Source of the DNA: Streptomyces hyderabadensis
GTDB lineage: Bacteria; Actinomycetota; Actinomycetes; Streptomycetales; Streptomycetaceae
Length of the DNA: 64,000 bases
Assembly (NCBI RefSeq): GCF_020404845.1
Contig: NZ_JAIOJZ010000003.1
Coordinates: 62,001-126,000, forward strand
Reading direction: 5' to 3'
The notes beneath the pieces are model-generated. The model was not told where the DNA came from. It made no database searches and saw only the letters and a program-made list of their open reading frames with translations. Below, piece after piece: positions 1 to 8,193 of the stretch. How positions within the stretch are numbered: the first letter of the stretch is position 1; each line of letters begins with the position of its first letter. The position numbers and the translations under genes are program-made.

Positions 1-663
1 CAACTCGGGCGCGCTCACACCCGTACGAGTGAGGGCGTCGACCACCGCGTCCACCACGGCCTCCACGTCGGGCACCCAGGGCGAGGCGGAGCCGGGCAGC
101 GGAGCCCGCTCCCAGCGGACGGCCCCGGCGCCGGTCTCGGACGGGGGCAGCGCGAGGTATCCGCCCTCGCCGTGGAAGCGCAGGGAGCCGGGGACGAAGT
201 CCTTGGCGTAGAGCAGCTCGCCCAGCTGCTCCATGGAGTACGGCCTGACCAGCAGCGACCAGCGGGTGGGCGAGGCGACGACGGGGCCGAGCCGCAGCCC
301 GGCGCGGTCGAGCGCGGCGAGGGCGTGGGCGGCCGGCAGGGCGGGCAGGGAGACGGCGCACGGGGCGCTGCCGCCGGTGGCCATGACGATCGGCGCGGTC
401 GGCCGGTTGGTCCACCACCAGCGCACCATGCGCGCGTCGGTGGTCGCCGCGAGGAGACCGGGGTCGAAGGGGTGGGCGCCCGGCACCGTGCACTCGGGGT
501 CGGGGCAGGAGCAGCCTGACCGGGCCCGCGGATCCGCCGTCGCGCCCGGGAGTACGGGCCACTGCCATCGTGTCGCGTAGGTCAGGGCCGCGCCGATCAG
601 CTCAGGCTGCCCGTCGTCGTGCGGGGACAGGAGCCTGCGTCGCCTTCCGAGGATCTCGCGCAT
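1..663 (-). CDS. Primase-polymerase-like protein, 3'-truncated by window edge
   Basis: The minus-strand frame opens with ATG (MREILGRRRRLL) and runs 221 codons without a stop, so the C-terminus lies outside the window. A GGAAAGGAA Shine-Dalgarno-like stretch precedes the ATG. A Cys-containing stretch (CSCPDPECTVPGAHPFDP) followed by WWWTNRP resembles the actinobacterial proteins annotated as bifunctional DNA primase/polymerase N-terminal (Prim-Pol fold). Family members sit on actinobacterial chromosomes, often as stand-alone genes. I cannot confirm polymerase catalytic residues, so the activity is a family label rather than something seen. There is no plasmid or phage context here. Confidence 0.72.
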   Translation of the reverse strand, partial: MREILGRRRRLLSPHDDGQPELIGAALTYATRWQWPVLPGATADPRARSGCSCPDPECTVPGAHPFDPGLLAATTDARMVRWWWTNRPTAPIVMATGGSAPCAVSLPALPAAHALAALDRAGLRLGPVVASPTRWSLLVRPYSMEQLGELLYAKDFVPGSLRFHGEGGYLALPPSETGAGAVRWERAPLPGSASPWVPDVEAVVDAVVDALTRTGVSAPEL

Positions 664-1311
664 GAGCGCTCGTTCCTTTCCGTTGCACGCCTGGCAACAC
701 CGTGGTCTCTTCACACCATGTGTCGATCACTTCGCTGTGCGTTGCTGGTGGCGCATCACACCCCTGCCGGGAGACGCCCCCACGGGGCACGTCTCCGCCA
801 AGGGCAAGGGAAACCCCTGTGGGTCGAGCACTGACTGCGTCCGTGACGGTTCCGGCCACTGCGTCTATCAAAAGCATGGCGTGGCGCGGGGGTGGCGAAG
901 TCTGGCGTTTTGCCGTCGCGCGTATTTCTCTCCGCCTCCGCCACGGGAGGATGGGGCACGGTCGTCGGTGGATAGGACGCCCGGGTCCGTCGCCAGGTTC
1001 CCGGTGGCCCCCAACCACCCCCGGCCTTCTCCGAGTACGTACCCATCACGACCGCTGTGACGCTCCGTGAAGCACCCCCAGTCGACCGCAACAAGCCGTC
1101 CTCTGGGGCAGTTTCAAGCCAAATTCGCTTTTCCGCAAGAGGCCGAGAAGAAGGCCGCTCACACCCCACGGACACCAGGAATCCCAGCAGGACAATGCTG
1201 GACATCCCCTTACGAGTGCGTGTACATGTGGAGACACTGCTAGCGGCGCAGAATGACATGGGGGTTTGCGATGCTTTTGAGCAGTAAGCGCCGGTCGGAA
1301 GGCCGGACGCC
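664..1311. other. Intergenic region with divergent promoters, no convincing gene
   Basis: This 648-base gap separates a leftward from a rightward gene and must hold both promoters. Short frames here have poor codon bias and no recognisable protein. An inverted repeat with GGAGACG and CGTCTCC arms lies at about 770-796, and could be an operator or a leader hairpin. I see no tRNA or small-RNA structure I can support. Confidence 0.5.
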
Positions 1312-2745
1312 ATGAACGCCCCGCACCCTGCGAAAGTGGCCGGAATCGATTCAACGGTCCCGTCCCCCGCACACACTGTCGCGTCCGCCGCCGCCGGCAC
1401 CCCCCAGGCGGCCGAGCCCCCAACCACGGACGCCGCGGCCGCCACGGACCCCTCGGGCACTCCTTGTGCCCCCGGGGCCCTGCTCCAGGACCGGCTGGCC
1501 GGCTGGGTCTCGGACCTCACGACCCTGCACGAACTGACCGAACGCCTGCTCCGCACGGACACCCTCGCCGACGGCCTCCAGGAAGTACTGCGCGCCGGAG
1601 CCGCCCTGGTCGGCGCCCGGCGCGGACTCGTCGTGCTGGAACCGGCCGACGGACTCGGCCCCGGCACCACCGTCGGCCTCGGTCTCGCCCGCGCCGACCT
1701 CGGCCACATCGAGACCGTGCCCCGCACCTGCCTGTCCTACGGACGGATCCTGGACGGACTGCCGGTCGGCGAGGACGGCATCGCGGAACCCGACTTGTTC
1801 GCCGAGAAGTCCCTCGACCCCCGCCACCGCGAGGTCGCCGCCCGCCTCGGCTACGCCGCCAGCTATGCGCTCCCCCTGTCCGCCGAGGGCACCGGACGCC
1901 TGGGCGCCGCCGTCTGGCTCTACGACGAACCCGCCGAACCGGGTGAACGGCAGCGCCACCTCGCCGGCCTGTACGTCCGGTACGCCGCCCAGCACCTGAC
2001 GCGCCTCCTGGAGGTCGAGCGCACCCGCGCGTCCATGGCCACGATGGCCGAGGAACTGCTGCCCTCCCGCCTGCCCCGGGTGCCCGGCGTGCAGCTCGCC
2101 GTCCGGCACCGCACCGGTCCGCGGGGCGGCGGCGACTGGTACGACGCCCTGCCGCTGCCGGACGCCGCACTCGGCCTCGCCGTCGGATCCGTCACCGGGT
2201 CGGGGCCCAGCGCGGTCGCCGCGATGGGGCGGCTGCGCGCCTCGCTGCGCGCGTACGCCGTGATGGAGGGCGAGGACCCGGTCGCCGTCCTGTCCGACCT
2301 GGAGCTGCTGCTGCGGCTGACCGAACCGGCCCGTTCGGCCACCGCGCTGTTCGGTTACTGCGAGCCCGCGCTGCGCCGGATCACGCTGGCCGGCGCCGGG
2401 CACAGTCCGCCCCTGCTGATCGGGCAGCGGCGCACGGAGTTCGTCGAGACCTCCGTCTCCGCGCCGCTGGGCATGCTCGCCTGCTGGGAGGCGCCCAGCG
2501 TGGAGCTGCAGGCCGAGCCGGGAGAGACGGTTCTGCTGTACACCGACGGGCTGCTGCACCGCACCGGCGACCCGGCCGACCGCGCCTTCGCCCGGCTGCA
2601 CGCGGCGGCGGCCGGTGTCCCCCGGGCCGCGCGGCAGGACCCGGATGCGGTCGTCGAGCACGTCCTGCGCACCGTGCTGCCGGGCGGAAAGGCGGAGGCG
2701 GACTCCGAGGAGGACGTCGCCCTGCTGGCGGTCCGGTTCGAATAG
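1312..2745 (+). CDS. GAF-domain SpoIIE/PP2C-type phosphatase-like regulator
   Basis: The product has 477 residues. After an Ala/Pro/Thr-rich N-terminus of about 60 residues comes a GAF-like sensor domain (about 70-240), then a PPM/SpoIIE-type phosphatase domain (about 250-477). Recognisable phosphatase motifs are GGDWYDA, AGAGHSPPLL, LYTDGLLHR and a C-terminal EEDVALLAV. The segment that usually reads VGDVxGHG reads VGSVTGSG, so an Asp that normally binds metal is a Ser and activity may be weak or lost. In streptomycetes such proteins act in partner-switch control of anti-sigma factors. An RsbW-like ATPase lies two genes downstream, but any partnership is only inferred. Confidence 0.82.
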   Translation: MNAPHPAKVAGIDSTVPSPAHTVASAAAGTPQAAEPPTTDAAAATDPSGTPCAPGALLQDRLAGWVSDLTTLHELTERLLRTDTLADGLQEVLRAGAALVGARRGLVVLEPADGLGPGTTVGLGLARADLGHIETVPRTCLSYGRILDGLPVGEDGIAEPDLFAEKSLDPRHREVAARLGYAASYALPLSAEGTGRLGAAVWLYDEPAEPGERQRHLAGLYVRYAAQHLTRLLEVERTRASMATMAEELLPSRLPRVPGVQLAVRHRTGPRGGGDWYDALPLPDAALGLAVGSVTGSGPSAVAAMGRLRASLRAYAVMEGEDPVAVLSDLELLLRLTEPARSATALFGYCEPALRRITLAGAGHSPPLLIGQRRTEFVETSVSAPLGMLACWEAPSVELQAEPGETVLLYTDGLLHRTGDPADRAFARLHAAAAGVPRAARQDPDAVVEHVLRTVLPGGKAEADSEEDVALLAVRFE

Positions 2746-2878
2746 CGGTCACTGACGCCCCGCACGCTCCGCATAACGGACGGTAGTGCAGGGACGTAAC
2801 AGGCCCTTCGGCCCTGGGCCCCCTTCCGTACGACCGTACGATGGGGGGTGGTCCAGTGCCGTATCGAGGAGGATGACC

Positions 2879-4363
2879 GTGGCGGAGGAGCTCACCCCGG
2901 AGAACCCGGAAGCTGTGCTTGAGGACGCCGCTGACGCGGCGGGCGAAGAGCCCGTCAAGCAGCGCAAGAACGGCCTGTACCCGGGCGTGTCGGACGAGCT
3001 GGCCGAGAACATGCAGTCCGGCTGGGCCGACACGGAGCTGCACGACCTGGAGCCGATCGCCCAGGCCGCCGAGACCGCCGCCCGCCGCGCCGCCCTGTCC
3101 GCCCGCTTCCCCGGCGAGCGCCTGGTGATCCCCGCGGGCAACCTCAAGACCCGCTCCAACGACACGGAGTACCCCTTCCGCGCCTCGGTCGAGTACGCGT
3201 ACCTGACCGGCAACCAGACCGAGGACGGCGTCCTGGTCCTGGAGCCCGAGGGCGAGGGCCACACCGCGACGATCTACCTGCTGCCGCGCTCGGACCGGGA
3301 GAACGGCGAGTTCTGGCTGAGCGGGCAGGGCGAGCTGTGGGTCGGCCGCCGCCACTCCCTCACCGAGGCCGGAAAGCTGTACGGCATCCCCGCCTCCGAC
3401 GTCCGCGAGCTGGCCGGCGCCCTGCGCGAGGCCACCGGCCCGGTGCGCGTCGTGCGCGGCTACGACGCCGGCATCGATGCGGCCCTGACCGACAAGGTCA
3501 CCGCCGAGCGCGACGAGGAGCTGCGCGTCTTCCTCTCCGAGGCCCGGCTGGTCAAGGACGAGTTCGAGATCGGTGAGCTGCAGAAGGCCGTCGACTCCAC
3601 CGTGCGCGGCTTCGAGGACGTCGTGAAGGTCCTCGACAAGGCCGAGGCGACCAGCGAGCGCTACATCGAGGGCACCTTCTTCCTCCGCGCCCGCGTCGAG
3701 GGCAACGACGTCGGCTACGGCTCCATCTGCGCCGCCGGCCCGCACGCCTGCACCCTGCACTGGGTCCGCAACGACGGCCCGGTCCGCTCCGGCGACCTGC
3801 TGCTGCTGGACGCGGGCGTGGAGACGCACACGTACTACACCGCCGACGTGACGCGCACGCTGCCGGTCAACGGCACCTACAGCGAGCTGCAGAAGAAGAT
3901 CTACGACGCCGTGTACGACGCCCAGGAGGCGGGCATCGCCGCGGTGAAGCCGGGCGCCAAGTACCGCGACTTCCACGACGCCGCCCAGCGCGTGCTGGCC
4001 GAGCGGCTCGTCGAGTGGGGCCTGGTCGAGGGCCCCGTCGAGCGGGTCCTGGAGCTGGGCCTGCAGCGCCGCTGGACGCTGCACGGCACCGGTCACATGC
4101 TCGGCATGGACGTCCACGACTGCGCCGCCGCGCGCGTCGAGTCGTACGTGGACGGCACGCTGGAGCCCGGCATGGTGCTCACCGTCGAGCCCGGCCTGTA
4201 CTTCCAGGCCGACGACCTGACCGTGCCCGAGGAGTACCGGGGCATCGGCGTGCGCATCGAGGACGACATCCTCGTCACCGCCGACGGCAACCGGAACCTG
4301 TCCGCCGGCCTGCCGCGCCGCTCGGACGAGGTCGAGCAGTGGATGGCCGCGCTGCAGGGCTGA
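2879..4363 (+). CDS. pepP: Xaa-Pro aminopeptidase (aminopeptidase P, M24B)
   Basis: The enzyme removes N-terminal residues that precede proline and depends on two metal ions in a pita-bread fold. The metal-ligand motifs of family M24B are all visible: LLLDAGVETHTYYTADVTRT (two Asp), HGTGHMLGMDVHD (His), VEPGLYF (Glu) and GVRIEDD (Glu). The GTG at 2879 was chosen because GAGGAGG ends 6 nt upstream; an in-frame ATG at 2873 directly abuts the same site. The product is 494 residues, usual for long bacterial aminopeptidase P, with an acidic N-terminal tail of about 30 residues. A strong hairpin follows the stop. Confidence 0.93.
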   Translation: MAEELTPENPEAVLEDAADAAGEEPVKQRKNGLYPGVSDELAENMQSGWADTELHDLEPIAQAAETAARRAALSARFPGERLVIPAGNLKTRSNDTEYPFRASVEYAYLTGNQTEDGVLVLEPEGEGHTATIYLLPRSDRENGEFWLSGQGELWVGRRHSLTEAGKLYGIPASDVRELAGALREATGPVRVVRGYDAGIDAALTDKVTAERDEELRVFLSEARLVKDEFEIGELQKAVDSTVRGFEDVVKVLDKAEATSERYIEGTFFLRARVEGNDVGYGSICAAGPHACTLHWVRNDGPVRSGDLLLLDAGVETHTYYTADVTRTLPVNGTYSELQKKIYDAVYDAQEAGIAAVKPGAKYRDFHDAAQRVLAERLVEWGLVEGPVERVLELGLQRRWTLHGTGHMLGMDVHDCAAARVESYVDGTLEPGMVLTVEPGLYFQADDLTVPEEYRGIGVRIEDDILVTADGNRNLSAGLPRRSDEVEQWMAALQG

Positions 4364-4378
4364 CCCGCACCCGGCGTA

Positions 4379-4414
4379 CGACGGCCGGGCGCCCCGTGGG
4401 GTGCCCGGCCGTCG
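4379..4414. terminator. Hairpin terminator between convergent genes
   Basis: The arms CGACGGCCGGGC and GCCCGGCCGTCG, extended by CCCC/GGGG pairing around a GTG loop, form a very stable hairpin just after pepP. It faces the 3' end of the leftward ATPase gene and probably stops transcription from both sides. There is no U-tract, as is common in Streptomyces. Confidence 0.75.
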
Positions 4415-4438
4415 GTCTGCCCAGGACGAGTCGACTCG

Positions 4439-4903
4439 TCACACCGCCACCAGCGGGGCGTTCTCGCGCCACTTGAGGACCTTGTCGAAGCTCACGACGG
4501 CCCCGGCCCGCCCCGGCGCACTGCCGATGTGGACATGGTCGGCCAGCTCCCGGATGAGACACAGGCCGCGGCCGCTCTCCGCCTCCGGGGACACCGGCCG
4601 GGCGAGGCCCTGCGGCCCGCCCGGAGCGGGGGCGGGGAAACCGGGGCCGGTGTCGGCGACCTCGATGCGGCACCGTTCGCCGTCCAGGTAGGCCGTGACG
4701 CGGTACGCCTCCCCGGGGCCGCCCGACCCGCCGTCCCCGCCGTGCTCGACGGCGTTGGCGCAGGCCTCGCTCAGCGCGACGGAGAGGTCGAAGGAGATGT
4801 CGGGGTCGACGCCCGCGGTCTCCATGGTGCCGATCAGCAGGCGGCGGGCCAGGGGGACGCTCGCAGCCTCGCGCCGCAAATGGAGTGACCACCAGATGCT
4901 CAT
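4439..4903 (-). CDS. RsbW-like anti-sigma factor / GHKL ATP-binding protein
   Basis: This 154-residue protein is a single HATPase_c (GHKL) domain of the RsbW/SpoIIAB class. The N box (LSEACANAVEHG), G1 box (VADTGPGF) and G2 box (GRGLCLIREL) are intact, so it should bind ATP. Such proteins bind or phosphorylate anti-anti-sigma partners. The ATG at 4903 follows GGGAGG with suitable spacing; an upstream ATG at about 4951 would add roughly 16 residues. Streptomyces carries dozens of paralogues, so the target cannot be assigned. The nearby SpoIIE-like gene is a possible but unproven functional neighbour. Confidence 0.85.
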   Translation of the reverse strand: MSIWWSLHLRREAASVPLARRLLIGTMETAGVDPDISFDLSVALSEACANAVEHGGDGGSGGPGEAYRVTAYLDGERCRIEVADTGPGFPAPAPGGPQGLARPVSPEAESGRGLCLIRELADHVHIGSAPGRAGAVVSFDKVLKWRENAPLVAV

Positions 4904-5144
4904 GCTCCAGCCTCCCGGCCGCGGCTCGACATACCGATACGTATTGCCCCTCATGCCCGGGCGTAAGCGCGTCGCGCCCGTGACACCGCTCATCTGGCGG
5001 ATGCGTCGCCGCCGTCGGCCGGTGTATGCGGGGCGACTCGTACCAGAGGGTGACCTTCCGCCCCGTTCCCCGTCTTCCGGTCGTACGGCATCTTGTGGAC
5101 CTGCCGTACGGCGCCCATGCCGTGGGTGCGATGATGAGCCCGCC

Positions 5145-5987
5145 ATGACTGCCCCCCACCCGCCAACGGCGCGCTCCGGACACGATCTCCGGGTCCTGCG
5201 GGCCGCGGTGTTCGCCGCGGTCTGTGTCGTGCTGGCCGCGGCGGGGCACACCCTCGCCTCCTGTGCCACCGTTCCGCTGTGGTCGCTGGGCGCGGGATTC
5301 CTCGGGGCGGTCCTGGTCGCCGTGCCGCTCGCCGGGCGCCGGCGTTCGCTGCCCGGCATCGTCGTGCTGCTCGCCGTCGGACAGACCGCGCTGCACGCCC
5401 TGTTCGGGCTCGGCCAGCACGGCACCGTCGCGGCCGGCGTCCCCGGCACGGCCGCCGCGTCCGGCGGGGCGGGCGCGCTGTCCGACGCCTCCCTGGTCCA
5501 GCAGGCCGCACGGCTGGTCTGCGGGACCACCGCGGCGGCGATCAGCCCGGCCCAGGCCGAGCGGATCCTCACCGACGCGCGGATCGCCCCGGACGTGCAC
5601 ACCGGCGCGGCGCACCACCCGGCCGACGTGCTGTCCGCCGGTGGCTCCGCCGCGCTGCTGCCGTCGCTGCCGATGCTGCTCGGCCACGTCCTCGCGGCCC
5701 TGGCCGCCGGCTGGCTGCTGCGGCGCGGTGACCTGGCCCTGACCCGGCTCGTCGAACTCTCGGCGCACTCGGCCCAGGCCATGGCCGAGGCGGCGCTCGT
5801 CCGCGCCCTGCGCGCGGCGCTCTCCCTGGTGCGCGCCCTGCACGCCGGACTGGCCGGGGCCCCCCGTACCGGTCCGCGTCCGCCGCGCCCCGCCCTGTGG
5901 GTGCCGCCCCGGCCCCGTACCACCGCGCTTCAGCACACGGTCGTCCGGCGCGGACCGCCGAGTGACGCGTTCGCCCTCGCCGCCTGA
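5145..5987 (+). CDS. Integral membrane protein of unknown function
   Basis: The protein has 280 residues and about five hydrophobic segments (near residues 18-40, 45-65, 68-90, 170-195 and 205-220). The C-terminal tail is Pro/Arg-rich and probably cytosolic. I recognise no catalytic motif. It lies directly upstream of, and in the same direction as, a copper-handling cluster, and homologues are often found there, so a role linked to copper trafficking is possible but unproven. The ATG was chosen because reading further upstream runs antisense through the neighbouring ATPase gene. Confidence 0.7.
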   Translation: MTAPHPPTARSGHDLRVLRAAVFAAVCVVLAAAGHTLASCATVPLWSLGAGFLGAVLVAVPLAGRRRSLPGIVVLLAVGQTALHALFGLGQHGTVAAGVPGTAAASGGAGALSDASLVQQAARLVCGTTAAAISPAQAERILTDARIAPDVHTGAAHHPADVLSAGGSAALLPSLPMLLGHVLAALAAGWLLRRGDLALTRLVELSAHSAQAMAEAALVRALRAALSLVRALHAGLAGAPRTGPRPPRPALWVPPRPRTTALQHTVVRRGPPSDAFALAA

Positions 5988-6117
5988 CACGACGCGACCG
6001 CCGTCCCGCTCCGGGAGGGGCCGCCGTCGTGCGGCACGCGCGCGTGCGCGCATCCCTCCTGTCACTCGGCACCGGCTGCTCGGCACCGGTGTCCACACGA
6101 AGCGGAGTACTCCGTCC

Positions 6118-6879
6118 ATGAAGGCTTCCCGTATCGCCGCCGCCGGCGCCGTGTCCGGCATCGCCGTCCTCGCCCTGTCCGCCCCCGCCTTCGCGCACGT
6201 CAGCGTGCAGCCGGAGGGCACGGCCGCCAAGGGCGGCTACGCGGTCGTCGACTTCAAGGTCCCCAACGAGCGCGACAACGCCTCCACCACCAAGCTGGAG
6301 GTCAACTTCCCCACCGACCACCCGCTGGCGTCCGTCATGCCGCAGCCGGTCCCCGGCTGGAAGGCCGTGGTCACCAAGGCCAAGCCGACCAAGCCGCTGG
6401 AGTCGCACGGCAAGCAGATCACCGAGGTCGTCACCAAGGTGACCTGGACCGCCGACGGCAAGGGCGTCGAGCCCGGCTACTTCCAGAAGTTCCCGGTCTC
6501 CATCGGCGCCCTGCCCGAGGACGCCGACCAGCTGGTGTTCAAGGCGATCCAGACGTACTCCAACAAGGAGGTCGTGCGCTGGATCGAGGTGCCGCAGGAG
6601 GGCCAGGAGGAGCCCGAGACCCCGGCGCCCGTGCTCCAGCTGGCCGCCGCCGAGGACGACGCCCACGGCGCGGCGGGCTCCTCGGACGCGAAGGCCGAGA
6701 ACACCGGGGCGGACGCGCAGAACACCGCCGCCGACGCCTCCTCGTCGGACTCCGGCTCCGGCGACGGCAGTGACACCACCGCCCGGGTCCTCGGCATCGT
6801 CGGCATCGTCGTCGGTGCGGCGGGCGTCGGCTACGGCGTGCTGGCCGGCCGCCGACGCGACTCCGGCGCGACGGCGTAA
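6118..6879 (+). CDS. ycnI: YcnI-like (DUF1775) secreted, membrane-anchored copper protein
   Basis: The 253-residue product has a signal peptide (residues 1-26, ending SAPAFA) that would leave His27 as the mature N-terminus. YcnI-family proteins bind Cu(II) through that histidine in a mono-histidine brace. A DUF1775 domain of about 150 residues follows, then a Ser/Asp/Ala-rich spacer and one C-terminal membrane helix (about 224-246) ending RRR. It should be anchored outside the membrane as a copper chaperone or reservoir. It is the first gene of a copper series with sco, PCu(A)C and copCD, and its position suggests it receives or delivers copper to those proteins. Confidence 0.88.
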   Translation: MKASRIAAAGAVSGIAVLALSAPAFAHVSVQPEGTAAKGGYAVVDFKVPNERDNASTTKLEVNFPTDHPLASVMPQPVPGWKAVVTKAKPTKPLESHGKQITEVVTKVTWTADGKGVEPGYFQKFPVSIGALPEDADQLVFKAIQTYSNKEVVRWIEVPQEGQEEPETPAPVLQLAAAEDDAHGAAGSSDAKAENTGADAQNTAADASSSDSGSGDGSDTTARVLGIVGIVVGAAGVGYGVLAGRRRDSGATA

Positions 6880-7011
6880 CGACGCCGCGCCGGTGCGCCG
6901 GCCCCACCTCGTCGGCGCATCCTCTCGTCCGGTGCGCGCCGGGCACCGTCCGTCGGACCTCCGACGGACCCCGGCGCGCACCGGAGCACCTCACATCTGG
7001 GACATTTTTCT

Positions 7012-7662
7012 ATGCGCAAGAAGACGTTCGCCATGGCCGCCCTGCTCGCCGCCGCCGCTCTGACGCTGTCCGCCTGCGGCAGCGGCGCCGACAGCGACAA
7101 GCCCGTGACCGTGGTCTCCGAGGACAACAGCCAGCAGGCCGCCACCGTCCTCGACAAGCCCTTCGAGAAGCCCGACCTGGTCCTCACCGACACCCAGGGC
7201 AAGAAGTACGACCTCCGCGAGCAGACCGCGGGCAAGCCCACGCTGATCTACTTCGGCTACACCCACTGCCCCGACGTCTGCCCGCTGACCATGAACAACA
7301 TCGCCGTGGCCAAGAAGCAGCTCTCCCAGGCGGAGCAGGACAAGCTCCGCGTCGTGTTCGTCAGCACCGACCCGGAGCGGGACACCCCGGCCGCGCTCGG
7401 CAAGTGGCTCAAGGGCATCGACCCGCAGATCGTCGGCCTGACCGGCGACTTCGACACCATCCAGGCCGGCGCCCGCACCCTCGGCATCTCGATCGACCCG
7501 CCGACCAAGGACAAGGACGGCAAGATCGTCTCGACCCACGGCACCCAGGTCGTCGCCTTCTCCCCGAAGTCCGACGCGGGCTACGTCCTGTACGGCGAGG
7601 ACGCCACGGTCGACGACTACACCAAGGACCTCCCCAAGCTCATCAAGGGGCAGAACCCGTGA
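7012..7662 (+). CDS. sco: Sco-family copper metallochaperone lipoprotein
   Basis: The 216-residue product has a lipoprotein signal with lipobox LSAC, so it should be tethered to the outer membrane face. The Sco thioredoxin-like fold carries the copper motif CPDVC (Cys86, Cys90) and the distal ligand His176 in STHGTQV. Sco proteins deliver copper to the CuA site of cytochrome c oxidase. The S. lividans protein is also needed for copper-dependent morphogenesis. The stop overlaps the start of the PCu(A)C gene by 4 bases (GTGA), indicating translational coupling and joint function. Confidence 0.93.
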   Translation: MRKKTFAMAALLAAAALTLSACGSGADSDKPVTVVSEDNSQQAATVLDKPFEKPDLVLTDTQGKKYDLREQTAGKPTLIYFGYTHCPDVCPLTMNNIAVAKKQLSQAEQDKLRVVFVSTDPERDTPAALGKWLKGIDPQIVGLTGDFDTIQAGARTLGISIDPPTKDKDGKIVSTHGTQVVAFSPKSDAGYVLYGEDATVDDYTKDLPKLIKGQNP

Positions 7663-8180
7663 GGCGGCCCGCGGGAGGGGCGGCAGGGCGCCGTCCGGCC
7701 CTCGCCGCCGTCGCGGTGATCGGCGCCCTCGCCCTCGCGGGCTGCGGCGGCTCGGACTCCGACTCCGGTTCCGCGGACTCCGGCGCCGAACTCTCCGTCG
7801 GCTCCGCCTACATACCGCAGCCCGTCTCCGACTCGATGGCGGCCGGTTTCCTCACGATTACCAACGAGGGCGGCACCGCGGACGAGCTGACCTCCGTCAC
7901 CAGCGAGGCCGGCGAGGTCACCGTGCACGAGACCGTCGACGGGACCATGAAGGAGGTCGACCGCCTCGAGGTCCCCGCGCACGGTCAACTCGTGTTCAAG
8001 AGCGGCGGAAACCACCTGATGTTCGAGAAGCTGAAGCAGCAGCCGAAGCAGGGCCAGTCCGTCACCGTCGAACTGCACTTCGCCCACTCCGGCCCCGTCA
8101 CGGTCGAGTTGCCCGTGAAGGCGGCCACCTACCAGCCCACCGCCGGACACTCCGGGCACTCCGAAGACCCCGGACACTGA
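7659..8180 (+). CDS. PCu(A)C-type extracytoplasmic copper chaperone lipoprotein
   Basis: The 173-residue protein starts at a GTG overlapping the sco stop. Its signal peptide has lipobox LAGC, followed by a Ser/Asp/Gly linker and a PCu(A)C (DUF461) domain. Likely Cu(I) ligands are His90, Met97, His119 and Met121; the Met97-x21-His-x-Met spacing fits the family motif, while the His-to-Met97 gap is shorter than the usual ten residues. PCu(A)C proteins pass Cu(I) to Sco or directly to oxidase. This protein appears to correspond to the S. lividans chaperone called ECuC, but the equivalence is recalled rather than checked. Confidence 0.88.
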   Translation: MRRPAGGAAGRRPALAAVAVIGALALAGCGGSDSDSGSADSGAELSVGSAYIPQPVSDSMAAGFLTITNEGGTADELTSVTSEAGEVTVHETVDGTMKEVDRLEVPAHGQLVFKSGGNHLMFEKLKQQPKQGQSVTVELHFAHSGPVTVELPVKAATYQPTAGHSGHSEDPGH

Positions 8181-8193
8181 GGGAGGGACCACC

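Noticed and set aside
1057..1287. Small 76-codon plus-strand frame before the GAF-phosphatase gene
   Set aside because: It has no ribosome-binding site, poor third-position GC bias and no recognisable protein; it lies in promoter DNA.
7404..7658. In-frame N-terminal extension of the PCu(A)C gene
   Set aside because: It overlaps sco and has Arg/Pro/His-rich shadow composition; the lipoprotein signal begins at the overlapping GTG.
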